A stretch of DNA of 64,000 nt from CAWJMF01 sp963843945 (GTDB lineage Bacteria; Vulcanimicrobiota; Vulcanimicrobiia; Vulcanimicrobiales; Vulcanimicrobiaceae): contig CAWJMF010000002.1 in NCBI GenBank assembly GCA_963843945.1, positions 806,001 through 870,000 on the forward strand, written 5' to 3'. The notes beneath the pieces were generated by a model. It had not been told where the DNA came from. It saw nothing but the letters and a program-made list of their open reading frames with translations, and ran no database searches. Positions 26,467 to 34,622 of the stretch are shown here, piece by piece. Both the position numbers and the translations under genes were made by a program. How positions within the stretch are numbered: position 1 is the first letter of the stretch; each line of letters starts with the position of its first letter.

Positions 26467-26969
26467 CCGGCAAGAACTCCCCGGCTCGGGACGTATAAGC
26501 GCGGCGTGGCCAAAGCGACCCTCAGCCTCGCCGCTCTAACGCGGGCCTAGTAGGTCTCCGATTGCCGCACGACGTCTTCATTTCGTACGCGAACGAGGAC
26601 AAGGCGGTTGCGGAGTCCCTCTGCGCGGGGCTTGAAGCGGGAGGCGTAGCCTGCTGGATTGCGCCCCGCAATGCGCTCGCAGGCCTTTCCTCAGGCGCCC
26701 AAACCGTCCAGGCCATCGCACAAAGCCGCATCGAGCTGCTGGTGCTTTCCGCTAAGACGAACGGCTCGCGTACCGTGCTGAGCGAAGTCGAGCTGGCCGC
26801 GAACCGCGGCAAGGTCATCCTCCCCGTTCGAATCGACGACATGCCCCCGTCCGAGGCTCTCGAGTACTACCTCCGGGCCGTCGAGTGGTTCGATATCGCG
26901 GCCGCGCCTTTCGAGAGCCGCAGCGACGCACTCCTCGCGCTCGTGAAGACCCTGTTGGCGCGCCTTCCC
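26467..26969. repeat. direct repeat C2: upstream region and TIR-coding part of the STAND gene
   Basis: Counterpart of 22641-23143 in the same orientation. The conserved block starts about 95 bp before the start codon, so promoter and leader were duplicated too. After 26969 only this copy continues into the NB-ARC domain. Confidence 0.85.
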
Positions 26970-29186
26970 AACTCGATGCGCGAGCAGCTTGCCGAAAACA
27001 ACCTCCCGGCAGAACTCACCTCGTTCATCGCCCGTGAGGCCGAGGTCGGCGAGATCATCGAACTGCTCGAGAGCCATCGGCTGGTAACGATCACCGGATC
27101 GGGAGGCGTCGGCAAGACGCGTACGTCGCTGCAGGTTGCGGCGAGCTTGCTCGACGCGGCCCACGACGGCGTCTGGTTCGTCGAATTCGCCGCGCTCGGG
27201 AGCGGCGACTACATTCCATCGACCATCGCGCAGGCGATCGGCTCTCCGCTCTCGTCCGGGAGCGACGGACTCCAAAGCTTGATCGGCACCCTCAAGCCGA
27301 AGCGCGCCCTCCTCGTCTTCGACAACTGCGAGCACCTCGTCGGAGAACTAGGCAACACCGCGTCGGTGCTGCTGCGCGCGTGCCCCCAGCTGCAAATCGT
27401 TGCGTCGAGCCGCCAAGCGCTGGGAATTGCGGGAGAACGGACCTACCGTCTGCCCTCGCTCGGCATTCCGAGCGCCGCCGACGCCGCATCGCTCTCCGGC
27501 CAGGACGCGGCGCGCTATCCTGCGATCGCACTTTTCGCGGAGCGCGCACTCGCGGCGGACGGGCACTTCGCTTTGAGCGATACCAATGCGACGAGCGTCG
27601 CTCAGATCTGTCGACGGCTCGACGGGATTCCTCTCGCGATCGAAATGGCCGCCGCACGGGTGAACGTCCTCGGTCCGCACCAATTGCGCGAGCGTCTCGA
27701 CGAACGCTTCAAAATCCTCACTTCGGGAAGCCGCGACGCGCTTCCGCGGCAGCGCACGCTGCGCGGGCTGATCGATTGGAGCTACGAACTGCTGTCGCAA
27801 CCCGAGCAGCGCCTGCTCCGCGATCTGTCCGTCTTCGCCGGAAGTTTTTCGCTGCCGATTGCGGCAGAGGTCTGCGCCGGATGCGACGGCGACGTCGACG
27901 TTCTGGATTTCCTCTCGTCGCTGATCGACAAGTCGTTCGTTTTCGCGGAACCGTCCGGCAGTCAGACCCGCTATCGCCTGCTCGAAACGATTCGCGAGTA
28001 CGCGCGCGAAAAGTCCGAACAGCTCGGCGAGTCGAAGGAACTTGCGCTGCGGCACGCTGCGGCGTACGCGCGGCTCTCCGAGCGGCTCGAGCACGACTAC
28101 GAAACGCGCTCCTACGGACCGTGGCGCGACGAAGCGGAGAACGAACTGGAGAACGTCCGCGCGGCGCTGATGTGGTCGTTCGGCGATTCCGGCGACGTCC
28201 GCGTTGGGCAACGTATCGCGGCGACGTTGCGGCGCATTTTGGTCGCCTTTGCGCCCAGCGAGGCGCAACGCTGGTTGACGAGCGCGCAGCGCGCCGTATC
28301 GGACGGGACCGATCCTCGGCTCGTGGCTCAGTTGAAGCTGTCCGAAGCCACGCTCGCGTCGACGACGAGCAACTTCCGCAAAGCTCGCGACTCCGCGCAG
28401 GGCGCACTCGAATTGTTCCAGGCGCAAGGCGACCCACGGGGCATCGCTAACGCGCAACGCTGGCTCGGCCAATCGCTGGTCTTTCTCGGTCAAATCGACG
28501 AAGGCGAATTGCTCTTGCAGACGGCGCTCCGGGCGCTCCGCGCTCAGGGCTCAGGACGCGAGGGCGCGATCTTGCGCGACCTCGCGGCGGCGCGCTCGCT
28601 GCGCGGTGACGCCGCCGGAGCCCGCGCGCTTTTCGCACAGGCGTTGCAGAGTTATCGCGAAAGCGACGATGAGCACAACGTGGCGGTCACAGCCGGCGCG
28701 TTAGCCGAGGCCGAGTTTCGCTGCGGCAATGTCGATGCCGCCGTCGCTGCGTCCCAAGAGGGTCTCGAGGCCGGGCGGGCGCGACGCCTCGAGCGGCGCG
28801 TAGTGGCCTGGCTCTCGACCAACCTTGCGGCGTTCCACCTCGCGCGAGGCCGCTATGCCGAAGCGCGCGAGGCTGCTCGCGCGGTCTTGCGTCTCGCTCA
28901 GCCCGCGCAGCTCGATCTCGACGGCACGATTTCGCTCCAACACCTCGCGGGTGTGGCGGCGCTGCAAACGCCCGGCAACGCCGGGCTCGCCGCAACGCTG
29001 CTGGCTTTCGTCGACGCGCGCCTCGAACGGCTCGACGTCGAGCGCGAATATACGGAGCAATTCCTATACGAGAAGATCGTCGCAGCCCTGAACCACGCCG
29101 AGTCAAGGGGCGTGCTGGAAAGCTCCCGCGATGCGGGAAGCGCGCTGAGCGACGAGCGCGCCGTCTCGCTCGCGCTGAGCGTCTAG
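26562..29186 (+). CDS. TIR-NB-ARC-(TPR-like) STAND protein
   Basis: 874 residues. TIR domain 1-135 (HDVFISYANEDK, candidate catalytic Glu75 in TVLSEVELA). Then the linker NNLPAELTSFIARE and an NB-ARC/AfsR-type ATPase with Walker A GSGGVGKT (179-186), Walker B ALLVFDNCEH and GIPLAIEMAAARVNVL. A winged-helix region follows (LRGLIDWSYELLSQPEQRLL then RDLSVFAG), then helical repeats from about 500 to the end. STAND NTPases with TIR effectors typically sense a ligand with the C-terminal repeats, oligomerise and deplete NAD. TTG start at 26562 by analogy to the ATG of the duplicate; no strong Shine-Dalgarno is seen. The stop overlaps the next start (TAGTG). Confidence 0.9.
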   Translation: MPHDVFISYANEDKAVAESLCAGLEAGGVACWIAPRNALAGLSSGAQTVQAIAQSRIELLVLSAKTNGSRTVLSEVELAANRGKVILPVRIDDMPPSEALEYYLRAVEWFDIAAAPFESRSDALLALVKTLLARLPNSMREQLAENNLPAELTSFIAREAEVGEIIELLESHRLVTITGSGGVGKTRTSLQVAASLLDAAHDGVWFVEFAALGSGDYIPSTIAQAIGSPLSSGSDGLQSLIGTLKPKRALLVFDNCEHLVGELGNTASVLLRACPQLQIVASSRQALGIAGERTYRLPSLGIPSAADAASLSGQDAARYPAIALFAERALAADGHFALSDTNATSVAQICRRLDGIPLAIEMAAARVNVLGPHQLRERLDERFKILTSGSRDALPRQRTLRGLIDWSYELLSQPEQRLLRDLSVFAGSFSLPIAAEVCAGCDGDVDVLDFLSSLIDKSFVFAEPSGSQTRYRLLETIREYAREKSEQLGESKELALRHAAAYARLSERLEHDYETRSYGPWRDEAENELENVRAALMWSFGDSGDVRVGQRIAATLRRILVAFAPSEAQRWLTSAQRAVSDGTDPRLVAQLKLSEATLASTTSNFRKARDSAQGALELFQAQGDPRGIANAQRWLGQSLVFLGQIDEGELLLQTALRALRAQGSGREGAILRDLAAARSLRGDAAGARALFAQALQSYRESDDEHNVAVTAGALAEAEFRCGNVDAAVAASQEGLEAGRARRLERRVVAWLSTNLAAFHLARGRYAEAREAARAVLRLAQPAQLDLDGTISLQHLAGVAALQTPGNAGLAATLLAFVDARLERLDVEREYTEQFLYEKIVAALNHAESRGVLESSRDAGSALSDERAVSLALSV

Positions 29187-30016
29187 TGCGGATTGCCGCA
29201 CTCGCCTTCGGCTCGGCGGTCATCACGCGCTCTGGATTGCTGTGTGCGCCGCCGCGCCGGAATTTATCTGGCAGGGCGTGCGACTCGCCTTCAGTCATCC
29301 CGACGTCTCCGACCTCTTGAGCGCGCTGCTCATCGGCGTTACGCTTGCCTTTTTCGTGGAGCGCTGAGCGAGTCCGTGATTTGGTGTCCGATCGAAAGCG
29401 CGGTGCTGCCGACGATCGCAGAGCTCCGAACACCTTCTTCACGATCGGGTTGAGCCTCGCGTTCGCCTTAACCTCGGTCTGCCTGTACGATGCGATGAGC
29501 GCTTTTGTCTCCGGGCGAGACGGCGCGGCCGGCGCCCGTCATTCCGGTTTAGGGGATGCCCTTTCGCTAACCATCGGGTGGGCGATCGTGCCCTTTGCCG
29601 TCGCTTTGGCCTGGCTCGCCATGCGCGTCCGTTGGCTAGCCATTCCGGCGGCAATCGTTGCGGTGGCCTCTCCCTTCGTCGCAGGTTGGCTCTTCGCGTG
29701 GTCGACGCTATCGATCGTCACAACGCTGATCCCTTGCCTCGTCATCCTGGCGCTCGGCTATCGGCAGCTGACGCGAGAACCGCTGGACGATCTGTCGCGG
29801 TGCGCGGGCATCGTGGCTGTCGTCGGTGCCGGTTGGCTTGCCTGCGCGCTGTTAGCGGATAGCGTGCTCGCGCTCTTTCATCTGCGCCAGTTCAGGCTGT
29901 ACACGATTTCGGGCTACTGGACTGACCTGCGCTTCTATCTGGGCTGGAGCTTGGGCTTGATGTTAGCGCCCTCTCCCCGTTACGGGGAAGAACGGCAAAG
30001 GGAGGCCCGACCCTAA
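29186..30016 (+). CDS. multi-TM membrane protein coupled to the STAND gene (two frame breaks)
   Basis: The GTG at 29186 shares a base with the STAND stop. VRIAALAFGSAVI is followed, after a frame change near 29225, by ALWIAVCAAAPEFIWQGVRL and LLSALLIGVTLAFFVER. A second change near 29366 leads to the long frame NTFFTIGLSLAFALTSVCLY then WAIVPFAVALAWLAM, VAGWLFAWSTLSIV, GIVAVVGAGWLACALLA and FYLGWSLGLML. Joined, about 275 residues with seven or eight membrane segments. No family recognised. The 3' part is intact and clearly coding. The breaks may be read errors. Confidence 0.6.
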
Positions 30017-30117
30017 CGCTCCGCCGGGCCTTCGCGGGTCAGCGGTCGATCGAAATCAACGCCACGCCAGTCCCCCGCATCGACGGCAATTCCATGCCTC
30101 AAAAAATAACAACGCAT
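30013..30117 (-). pseudogene. sixA 5' fragment
   Basis: Encodes MRCYFLRHGIAVDAGDWRG then VDFDRPLTREG and a stop within 34 codons. It matches the first 30 residues of the intact SixA at 21639-22148, including the RHG motif. Confidence 0.85.
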
Positions 30118-30217
30118 CGCTCAAACGTACTCGATGAAGGCCCTGACGCCTTCGGCCGCGTCCAAAGCAAACCGCCGGCTCACGCAAGATTACCAATGCG
30201 GCACGCTTCGCGTTGAT
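30031..30217. repeat. direct repeat B: 5' end of sixA plus upstream sequence
   Basis: Counterpart of 22063-22248 in the same orientation, roughly 8 kb away. On the minus strand the part before the sixA start reads FALDAAEGVRAFIEYV and stop, perhaps the end of the gene that originally preceded sixA. Confidence 0.8.
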
Positions 30218-30268
30218 TTTCGCGCCGTCTCCCGTGTTGGCGAAGGGCCGCAAAGCGAGGCCAGGACA

Positions 30269-33157
30269 CTAGCGATCGGTCGCGCGAAGCGATGCGATGT
30301 TGCGACGGATCTCTTCGAGTTCCGGATGGTCCGCCGCGAACGTCTGTTGCTGGACAGCCAGCGCGCGCTCGAACAGCACGAGCGCCTCCGCGGTGCGGCC
30401 CTGTTCTCGGCGGAGGTTCGCAAACTCCAAGACGACCGGAGCAAGTCGCGGGTTATCCGGACCGAGGGCACGTTCCCGAATCGAAAGCGCACGCTCCAAG
30501 AGCGGCTCCGCCTCGGCGTAGCGGCCCAGCGTGCGTTGAACGGCCGCGAACCCCTGTAAGCCTTCCGCGAGCTGTTGATGCTCCGGGCCGAGCGCACGTT
30601 CGAAGATCGCGACGGCGCGAAGGTAAAGCGGCTCGGCATCAGCGGCGCGCCCGGTTTCTCGATACGCCGATCCCATTCCGGCGAGGGCATAGCCGACGAA
30701 CGCGTGCTCGGGCCCGAGGCCGTCCTCCCAAATCGCTCGTGCCCGCGCGTAATAACGTAACGCATCGGCGTAAAGGCCGAGCCTTTCGGAGCCTGCTCCG
30801 AGGTTGTACAGACTTTGCGCGACCCTCGAGTGATCCGGACCTAGGGACGATTCCCGAATGGCCAGCGCGCGCTCGTGAATCGGGAGCGCTTCAGCGTAGC
30901 GGCCTTGATTTGCATACACGTTCGCGAGGTTGTTGAGGCTGTCTGCGAGGTCAGGGTGACTCGCGCCGAGCACGCCCTCCTTAATCGTCAGCGCACGCCG
31001 GTTGAGCGCTTCTGCTTCGACGTAACGGCCTAACTCGTCGTAGACGCTCGCGAGGTTCGTTAGGGTGACCGCGACGTCTGGACTATTTTGACCAAAGGCG
31101 CTCTCCCTGATCGCGAGCGCGCGCTCGTAGACGGGTCGGGCTTCAGCGTGCCGTCCGCGATGGTAGAACGCGTTTCCGAGATTATTCAAGCTGGAGGCGG
31201 CGTCAGGATGTTGCGGACCGAGCGCGCGTTCGCGGATCGCCAGAGCGCGCTTGAGAAGCGACTCTCCCTCATCGTAACGCCCCTGCTCGTTGCAGACCGC
31301 CGCCAGACCGTTGAGGCTCTCGGCGACGTCAGGATGATCTACACCGAGCGCGCGTTCCCGTACGAGCAGTGCCCGCTCGTACACCCGCTCGGCCTCGGCA
31401 TACCGGCCCCGTTGCCAGAAATACGCCCCCGAGCGCGAGAGCATGGGCGCACCGTCCACGAAGTCCAAATCGTACGCTGCGATCCAACCCGCGATCGCGA
31501 GCACGTGCGGCACGAGCCGGTCGCACTCGACCCAGTTCGCGTACGCAACCTCTCCGGGGAATACGTTGTCGAGAGCGCGGGCGCCGCGCTGGACGAGGCT
31601 GCGGCGTTCCGAATCCGTCAGCGAATCGCGTACGATCTCTTGCACGAGGCGGTGCAGACCGAAGGCGTGAGCTTTGGGATCGAGCCGGACGAGCGAATAG
31701 CGCGCCAGCGGCCGCAACAGTTCGGTCACCGCCAGTTCGTCAGACTCCGCCAGGGCATCGACGATCGACGCGCCCAGAACCGTCGCGCCTTTCGAAAAGT
31801 ATTCGAACGGAATCGCATCCGGCGCCAAGAACGCGCTGACCCGCAGCACCTCGGCTGCGGCCGGAGACGTCCGCTCGACGGCCTCGAAGTTCGCCGCCCA
31901 GGTCGCCGCAACGCCTTCGTGCGACACGAGTCCGCCGGCCCGTTCCAGAAGCGCGACGCGCCGCTTACGGAAGGCCTTGAGATAGTCGGGGAACGCTGCG
32001 TTCGTTTCCGAGATGTACGCCGCGGCCTGCTCGAGCGCGAGTGGAAGATTCCCGAGCTCCGCGGCCAACGCAGCCGCCGTCGCACGTTCCTGCGGATCGG
32101 CCGCTTCGCGTCCGGCTCGCTGAAGCAAAAACTGCAGCGCCTCGTCGTCGCTAAGGTCCACCACCTCGAGAGCGCGTGCGATGCCGAGTTCGCCGAAGGC
32201 CGACTCGCGCGACGTCAACAGCACGTGCCCCTCGCCGCGCTGCGGCAAGAACGGGGGGAGGTCGCGGCGATCGTCGACGTTGTCGAAGATCGCGAGCCAG
32301 CCGGTGGTTCCGTTGAACCATTCCAGAACCGCGCGGATGACGCGATCGACGTCGTTCGACGCGGCCGCGGCAAGGCCGAGCGTCTTTGCGATCTCGAGAA
32401 AACCGCCGGTGAGCTGCGCCGTCGTTTCCGCGTTCACCCAAAAGACGCCGTCGGGGTAGTCCGCGCGGTGCTGCAGCGCGTACGCCAGCGCTGACTGCGT
32501 CTTGCCGACGCCGCCAAGCCCGCATAGTGCCGCTCGGTGCCGTTCCAAGAGCTCTTGCCGGAGCAGCGCGAGCAGTTGGTCGCGCCCCGTGAAGTAACGC
32601 GTCCGCATCGCGTCGGGAACGACCCAAGGTCGCTCGAATGCGCTCCAGCGGCTCCCCTGGGGTCCGAGCGATCCGAGCGCCGCCGCCTCCGCTCCCGGTT
32701 CGCGTAGCAGATGCCGTAGAAGGCCTTCGAAACCGCGTTCGTCGCTGGCGTCGTAAAAGTGTCCGCGAAAAACGGTCGGAACGAATTTCTGCGCGTCTTC
32801 CTCGACGAGCACCGGCACGATGCGGCCATGGCGCTCGGAGTCTTCGTATAAGAGGTTGCGCAAAATGCGCGCCTCCCACACGACTCCCCGCCCCACACCG
32901 GCGGCTTCGTCCTCCATGAAGCGCCGCCGGTAGGATTCGGTGCAGACCATAAGGGTGAAATCGCGGCTCTCGATCTCCCGCTCCATCCAGAGCGGCCAGC
33001 CCTCGCTGGGCGCGCCCGGCAAGAACTGATCGAGCATCGTGTCGATCCCGCGCGCGCGCAAGCGATTGCACAGCTCGAGCACCCGCTGCTCGTGCTCCGC
33101 CGAGTCGTGGCTATAACTGATCAGCGCCGTCGGGCGCCTAACTTCGGGCGCGCTCAA
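30269..33157 (-). CDS. SEFIR-NB-ARC-TPR STAND protein
   Basis: 962 residues. The N-terminal SEFIR (TIR-related) domain (about 8-155) has TALISYSHDSAEHEQRVLEL and ALSO-conserved GIDTMLDQF and GVVWEARILRNLLYED. Next is an NB-ARC ATPase with Walker A GLGGVGKT (213-220), Walker B WLAIFDNVDD and GNLPLALEQAAAYI. From about 575 on there are at least nine tetratricopeptide repeats of 42 residues of kinesin-light-chain type (GRYAEAxPxxERALAIRE). Expected role: ligand sensing by the repeats and effector switching, as in bacterial STAND immune proteins. TTG start 15 bases after the livF stop on the same strand, so it is probably the last gene of that transcript. Confidence 0.9.
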   Translation of the reverse strand: MSAPEVRRPTALISYSHDSAEHEQRVLELCNRLRARGIDTMLDQFLPGAPSEGWPLWMEREIESRDFTLMVCTESYRRRFMEDEAAGVGRGVVWEARILRNLLYEDSERHGRIVPVLVEEDAQKFVPTVFRGHFYDASDERGFEGLLRHLLREPGAEAAALGSLGPQGSRWSAFERPWVVPDAMRTRYFTGRDQLLALLRQELLERHRAALCGLGGVGKTQSALAYALQHRADYPDGVFWVNAETTAQLTGGFLEIAKTLGLAAAASNDVDRVIRAVLEWFNGTTGWLAIFDNVDDRRDLPPFLPQRGEGHVLLTSRESAFGELGIARALEVVDLSDDEALQFLLQRAGREAADPQERATAAALAAELGNLPLALEQAAAYISETNAAFPDYLKAFRKRRVALLERAGGLVSHEGVAATWAANFEAVERTSPAAAEVLRVSAFLAPDAIPFEYFSKGATVLGASIVDALAESDELAVTELLRPLARYSLVRLDPKAHAFGLHRLVQEIVRDSLTDSERRSLVQRGARALDNVFPGEVAYANWVECDRLVPHVLAIAGWIAAYDLDFVDGAPMLSRSGAYFWQRGRYAEAERVYERALLVRERALGVDHPDVAESLNGLAAVCNEQGRYDEGESLLKRALAIRERALGPQHPDAASSLNNLGNAFYHRGRHAEARPVYERALAIRESAFGQNSPDVAVTLTNLASVYDELGRYVEAEALNRRALTIKEGVLGASHPDLADSLNNLANVYANQGRYAEALPIHERALAIRESSLGPDHSRVAQSLYNLGAGSERLGLYADALRYYARARAIWEDGLGPEHAFVGYALAGMGSAYRETGRAADAEPLYLRAVAIFERALGPEHQQLAEGLQGFAAVQRTLGRYAEAEPLLERALSIRERALGPDNPRLAPVVLEFANLRREQGRTAEALVLFERALAVQQQTFAADHPELEEIRRNIASLRATDR

Positions 33158-33172
33158 ACCGTGCGCCGATGC

Positions 33173-33883
33173 TCAGTACCCTAAGTACGAACGTCGCACG
33201 CGATCGTCGCGCAAGAGATCGGCGCTGGGTCCCGCGAGCACGATCCGCCCGGTTTGCAGGACGTACGCGTGGCCGGCGGACTGCAGCGCCAACGTCGCGT
33301 TCTGCTCGGCCACGAGAATGCTGACGCCGTCTTGCCGGTTGATCTCTCCGAGCAGCGCAAAGATTTTGCGCACGATGATCGGCGCGAGTCCCAGCGACGG
33401 CTCGTCGAGGAGCATCAAGCGCGGCCCGAGCATGAGCGCCCGCGCTATCGAAAGCATCTGTTGCTCCCCGCCGCTCAAGGTGCCGGCCATCTGCTGCTTG
33501 CGCGGTTCCAGCCAAGGGAAATAGCCGACGACGCGCTCGTAGCGTTCCTTGACGCGCGCCCGATCGTTTTGCAGATACGCGCCGAGCATGAGGTTTTCCC
33601 AAACGGTAAAGCCGTTGAGGATGCCGCGGCCCTCCGGGATGTGAGCGATGCCGAGACGTGCCATCGCTTCGGGCGTACGCCCGTTCAGTTCGACGCCGTC
33701 AAAGACGACCGAACCGCTCGCCCGAATTGCGCCCGTAATCGCCCGCAGCGTGCTGGACTTGCCGGCGCCGTTCGCGCCTAAGAGCGCGACGATCGAGCCG
33801 GGTTCGACCTCCACGTCGATCCCGTGAAGCGCCTCGATCTCGGCGTAGCGAGCGCGCAGGCCGGTGACCGTCAACAGCGCCAT
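33173..33883 (-). CDS. livF: branched-chain amino-acid-type ABC transporter ATPase LivF (system 1)
   Basis: 236 residues. Walker A GANGAGKSS, signature LSGGEQQML, Walker B LMLLDEPSLGLAP and H-loop region ILVAEQNATLAL, typical of LivF. Ends YLGY. One base after livG. Energises import with LivG, LivH and LivM. Confidence 0.92.
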   Translation of the reverse strand: MALLTVTGLRARYAEIEALHGIDVEVEPGSIVALLGANGAGKSSTLRAITGAIRASGSVVFDGVELNGRTPEAMARLGIAHIPEGRGILNGFTVWENLMLGAYLQNDRARVKERYERVVGYFPWLEPRKQQMAGTLSGGEQQMLSIARALMLGPRLMLLDEPSLGLAPIIVRKIFALLGEINRQDGVSILVAEQNATLALQSAGHAYVLQTGRIVLAGPSADLLRDDRVRRSYLGY

Positions 33884-33884
33884 C

Positions 33885-34613
33885 TTAGACCGTTCCGAGG
33901 TAGGCTTCGATGACGGCCGTGTCGCCTTGCACGGCGTCGGGCGTTCCTGCCGCGATGCGCCGCCCGGAATCGAGGACGACGACGCGATCGGAAATCCCCA
34001 TCACGAGGCGCATGTGGTGTTCGACCATCAAGATCGTGGTTGCGAAATCGATTCGAACCCGCTTGATCGTCTCGCTGAGGCGCTCCACCTCTTCGGCGCT
34101 GAGCCCTCCGGCGGGCTCGTCGAGAAGTAGGAGCTTCGGTGCTGCCGCGAGGGCGCGCGCGAGCTCGACCGATTTGCGCGTACCGAACGGCAAGCCGAAA
34201 ACGGGATGCCGAGCGATGCTCCCGAGTCCGAGATATTCGAGGATCCGCTCCGCTTCACTCCGCGCGTCGGCCTCGCCCGAGCCGCGCTCGAAGCGCGAGT
34301 GAGCGCCGACCAGCACGTTTTCCAGCACCGACATCCGCTCGAAGAGGGCGAGGTTCTGGAAGGTGCGCGAAATGCGCCGCCCGGCGATCGAGTGCGGCGC
34401 CGCGCCGAGGAGATCGTTCCCCTCGAACTCGATCGTACCGGAATCGGGCCGGTAGAATCGCGTGATACAGTTGAAACAGGTGGTCTTGCCGGCGCCGTTC
34501 GGGCCGATGAGACCCGTGATGGAATTCTCATCGACGTCGAACGAAACGTCGTCAAGCGCCGTTATCCCGCCGAAGCGAACCGTGAGGCCTCGAACGGCGA
34601 GAAACGGCGCCAC
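33885..34613 (-). CDS. livG: branched-chain amino-acid-type ABC transporter ATPase LivG (system 1)
   Basis: 242 residues. Walker A GPNGAGKTT, LivG insertion-type RTFQNLALFERMSVLENVLV, Walker B LLLLDEPAGGLSAEE and TILMVEHHMRLVM. The signature motif is degenerate (LPFGTRKSVELARAL in place of LSGGQQ), common in LivG. Nine bases after the binding-protein gene. Confidence 0.92.
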   Translation of the reverse strand: MAPFLAVRGLTVRFGGITALDDVSFDVDENSITGLIGPNGAGKTTCFNCITRFYRPDSGTIEFEGNDLLGAAPHSIAGRRISRTFQNLALFERMSVLENVLVGAHSRFERGSGEADARSEAERILEYLGLGSIARHPVFGLPFGTRKSVELARALAAAPKLLLLDEPAGGLSAEEVERLSETIKRVRIDFATTILMVEHHMRLVMGISDRVVVLDSGRRIAAGTPDAVQGDTAVIEAYLGTV

Positions 34614-34622
34614 GTGCGAGAC

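Noticed and set aside
30390..31420. Periodic DNA pattern resembling a repeat or CRISPR array
   Set aside because: Period is 126 bp and in frame; it is the coding sequence of 42-residue TPR units in the SEFIR protein. No conserved short repeat with unique spacers anywhere in the window.
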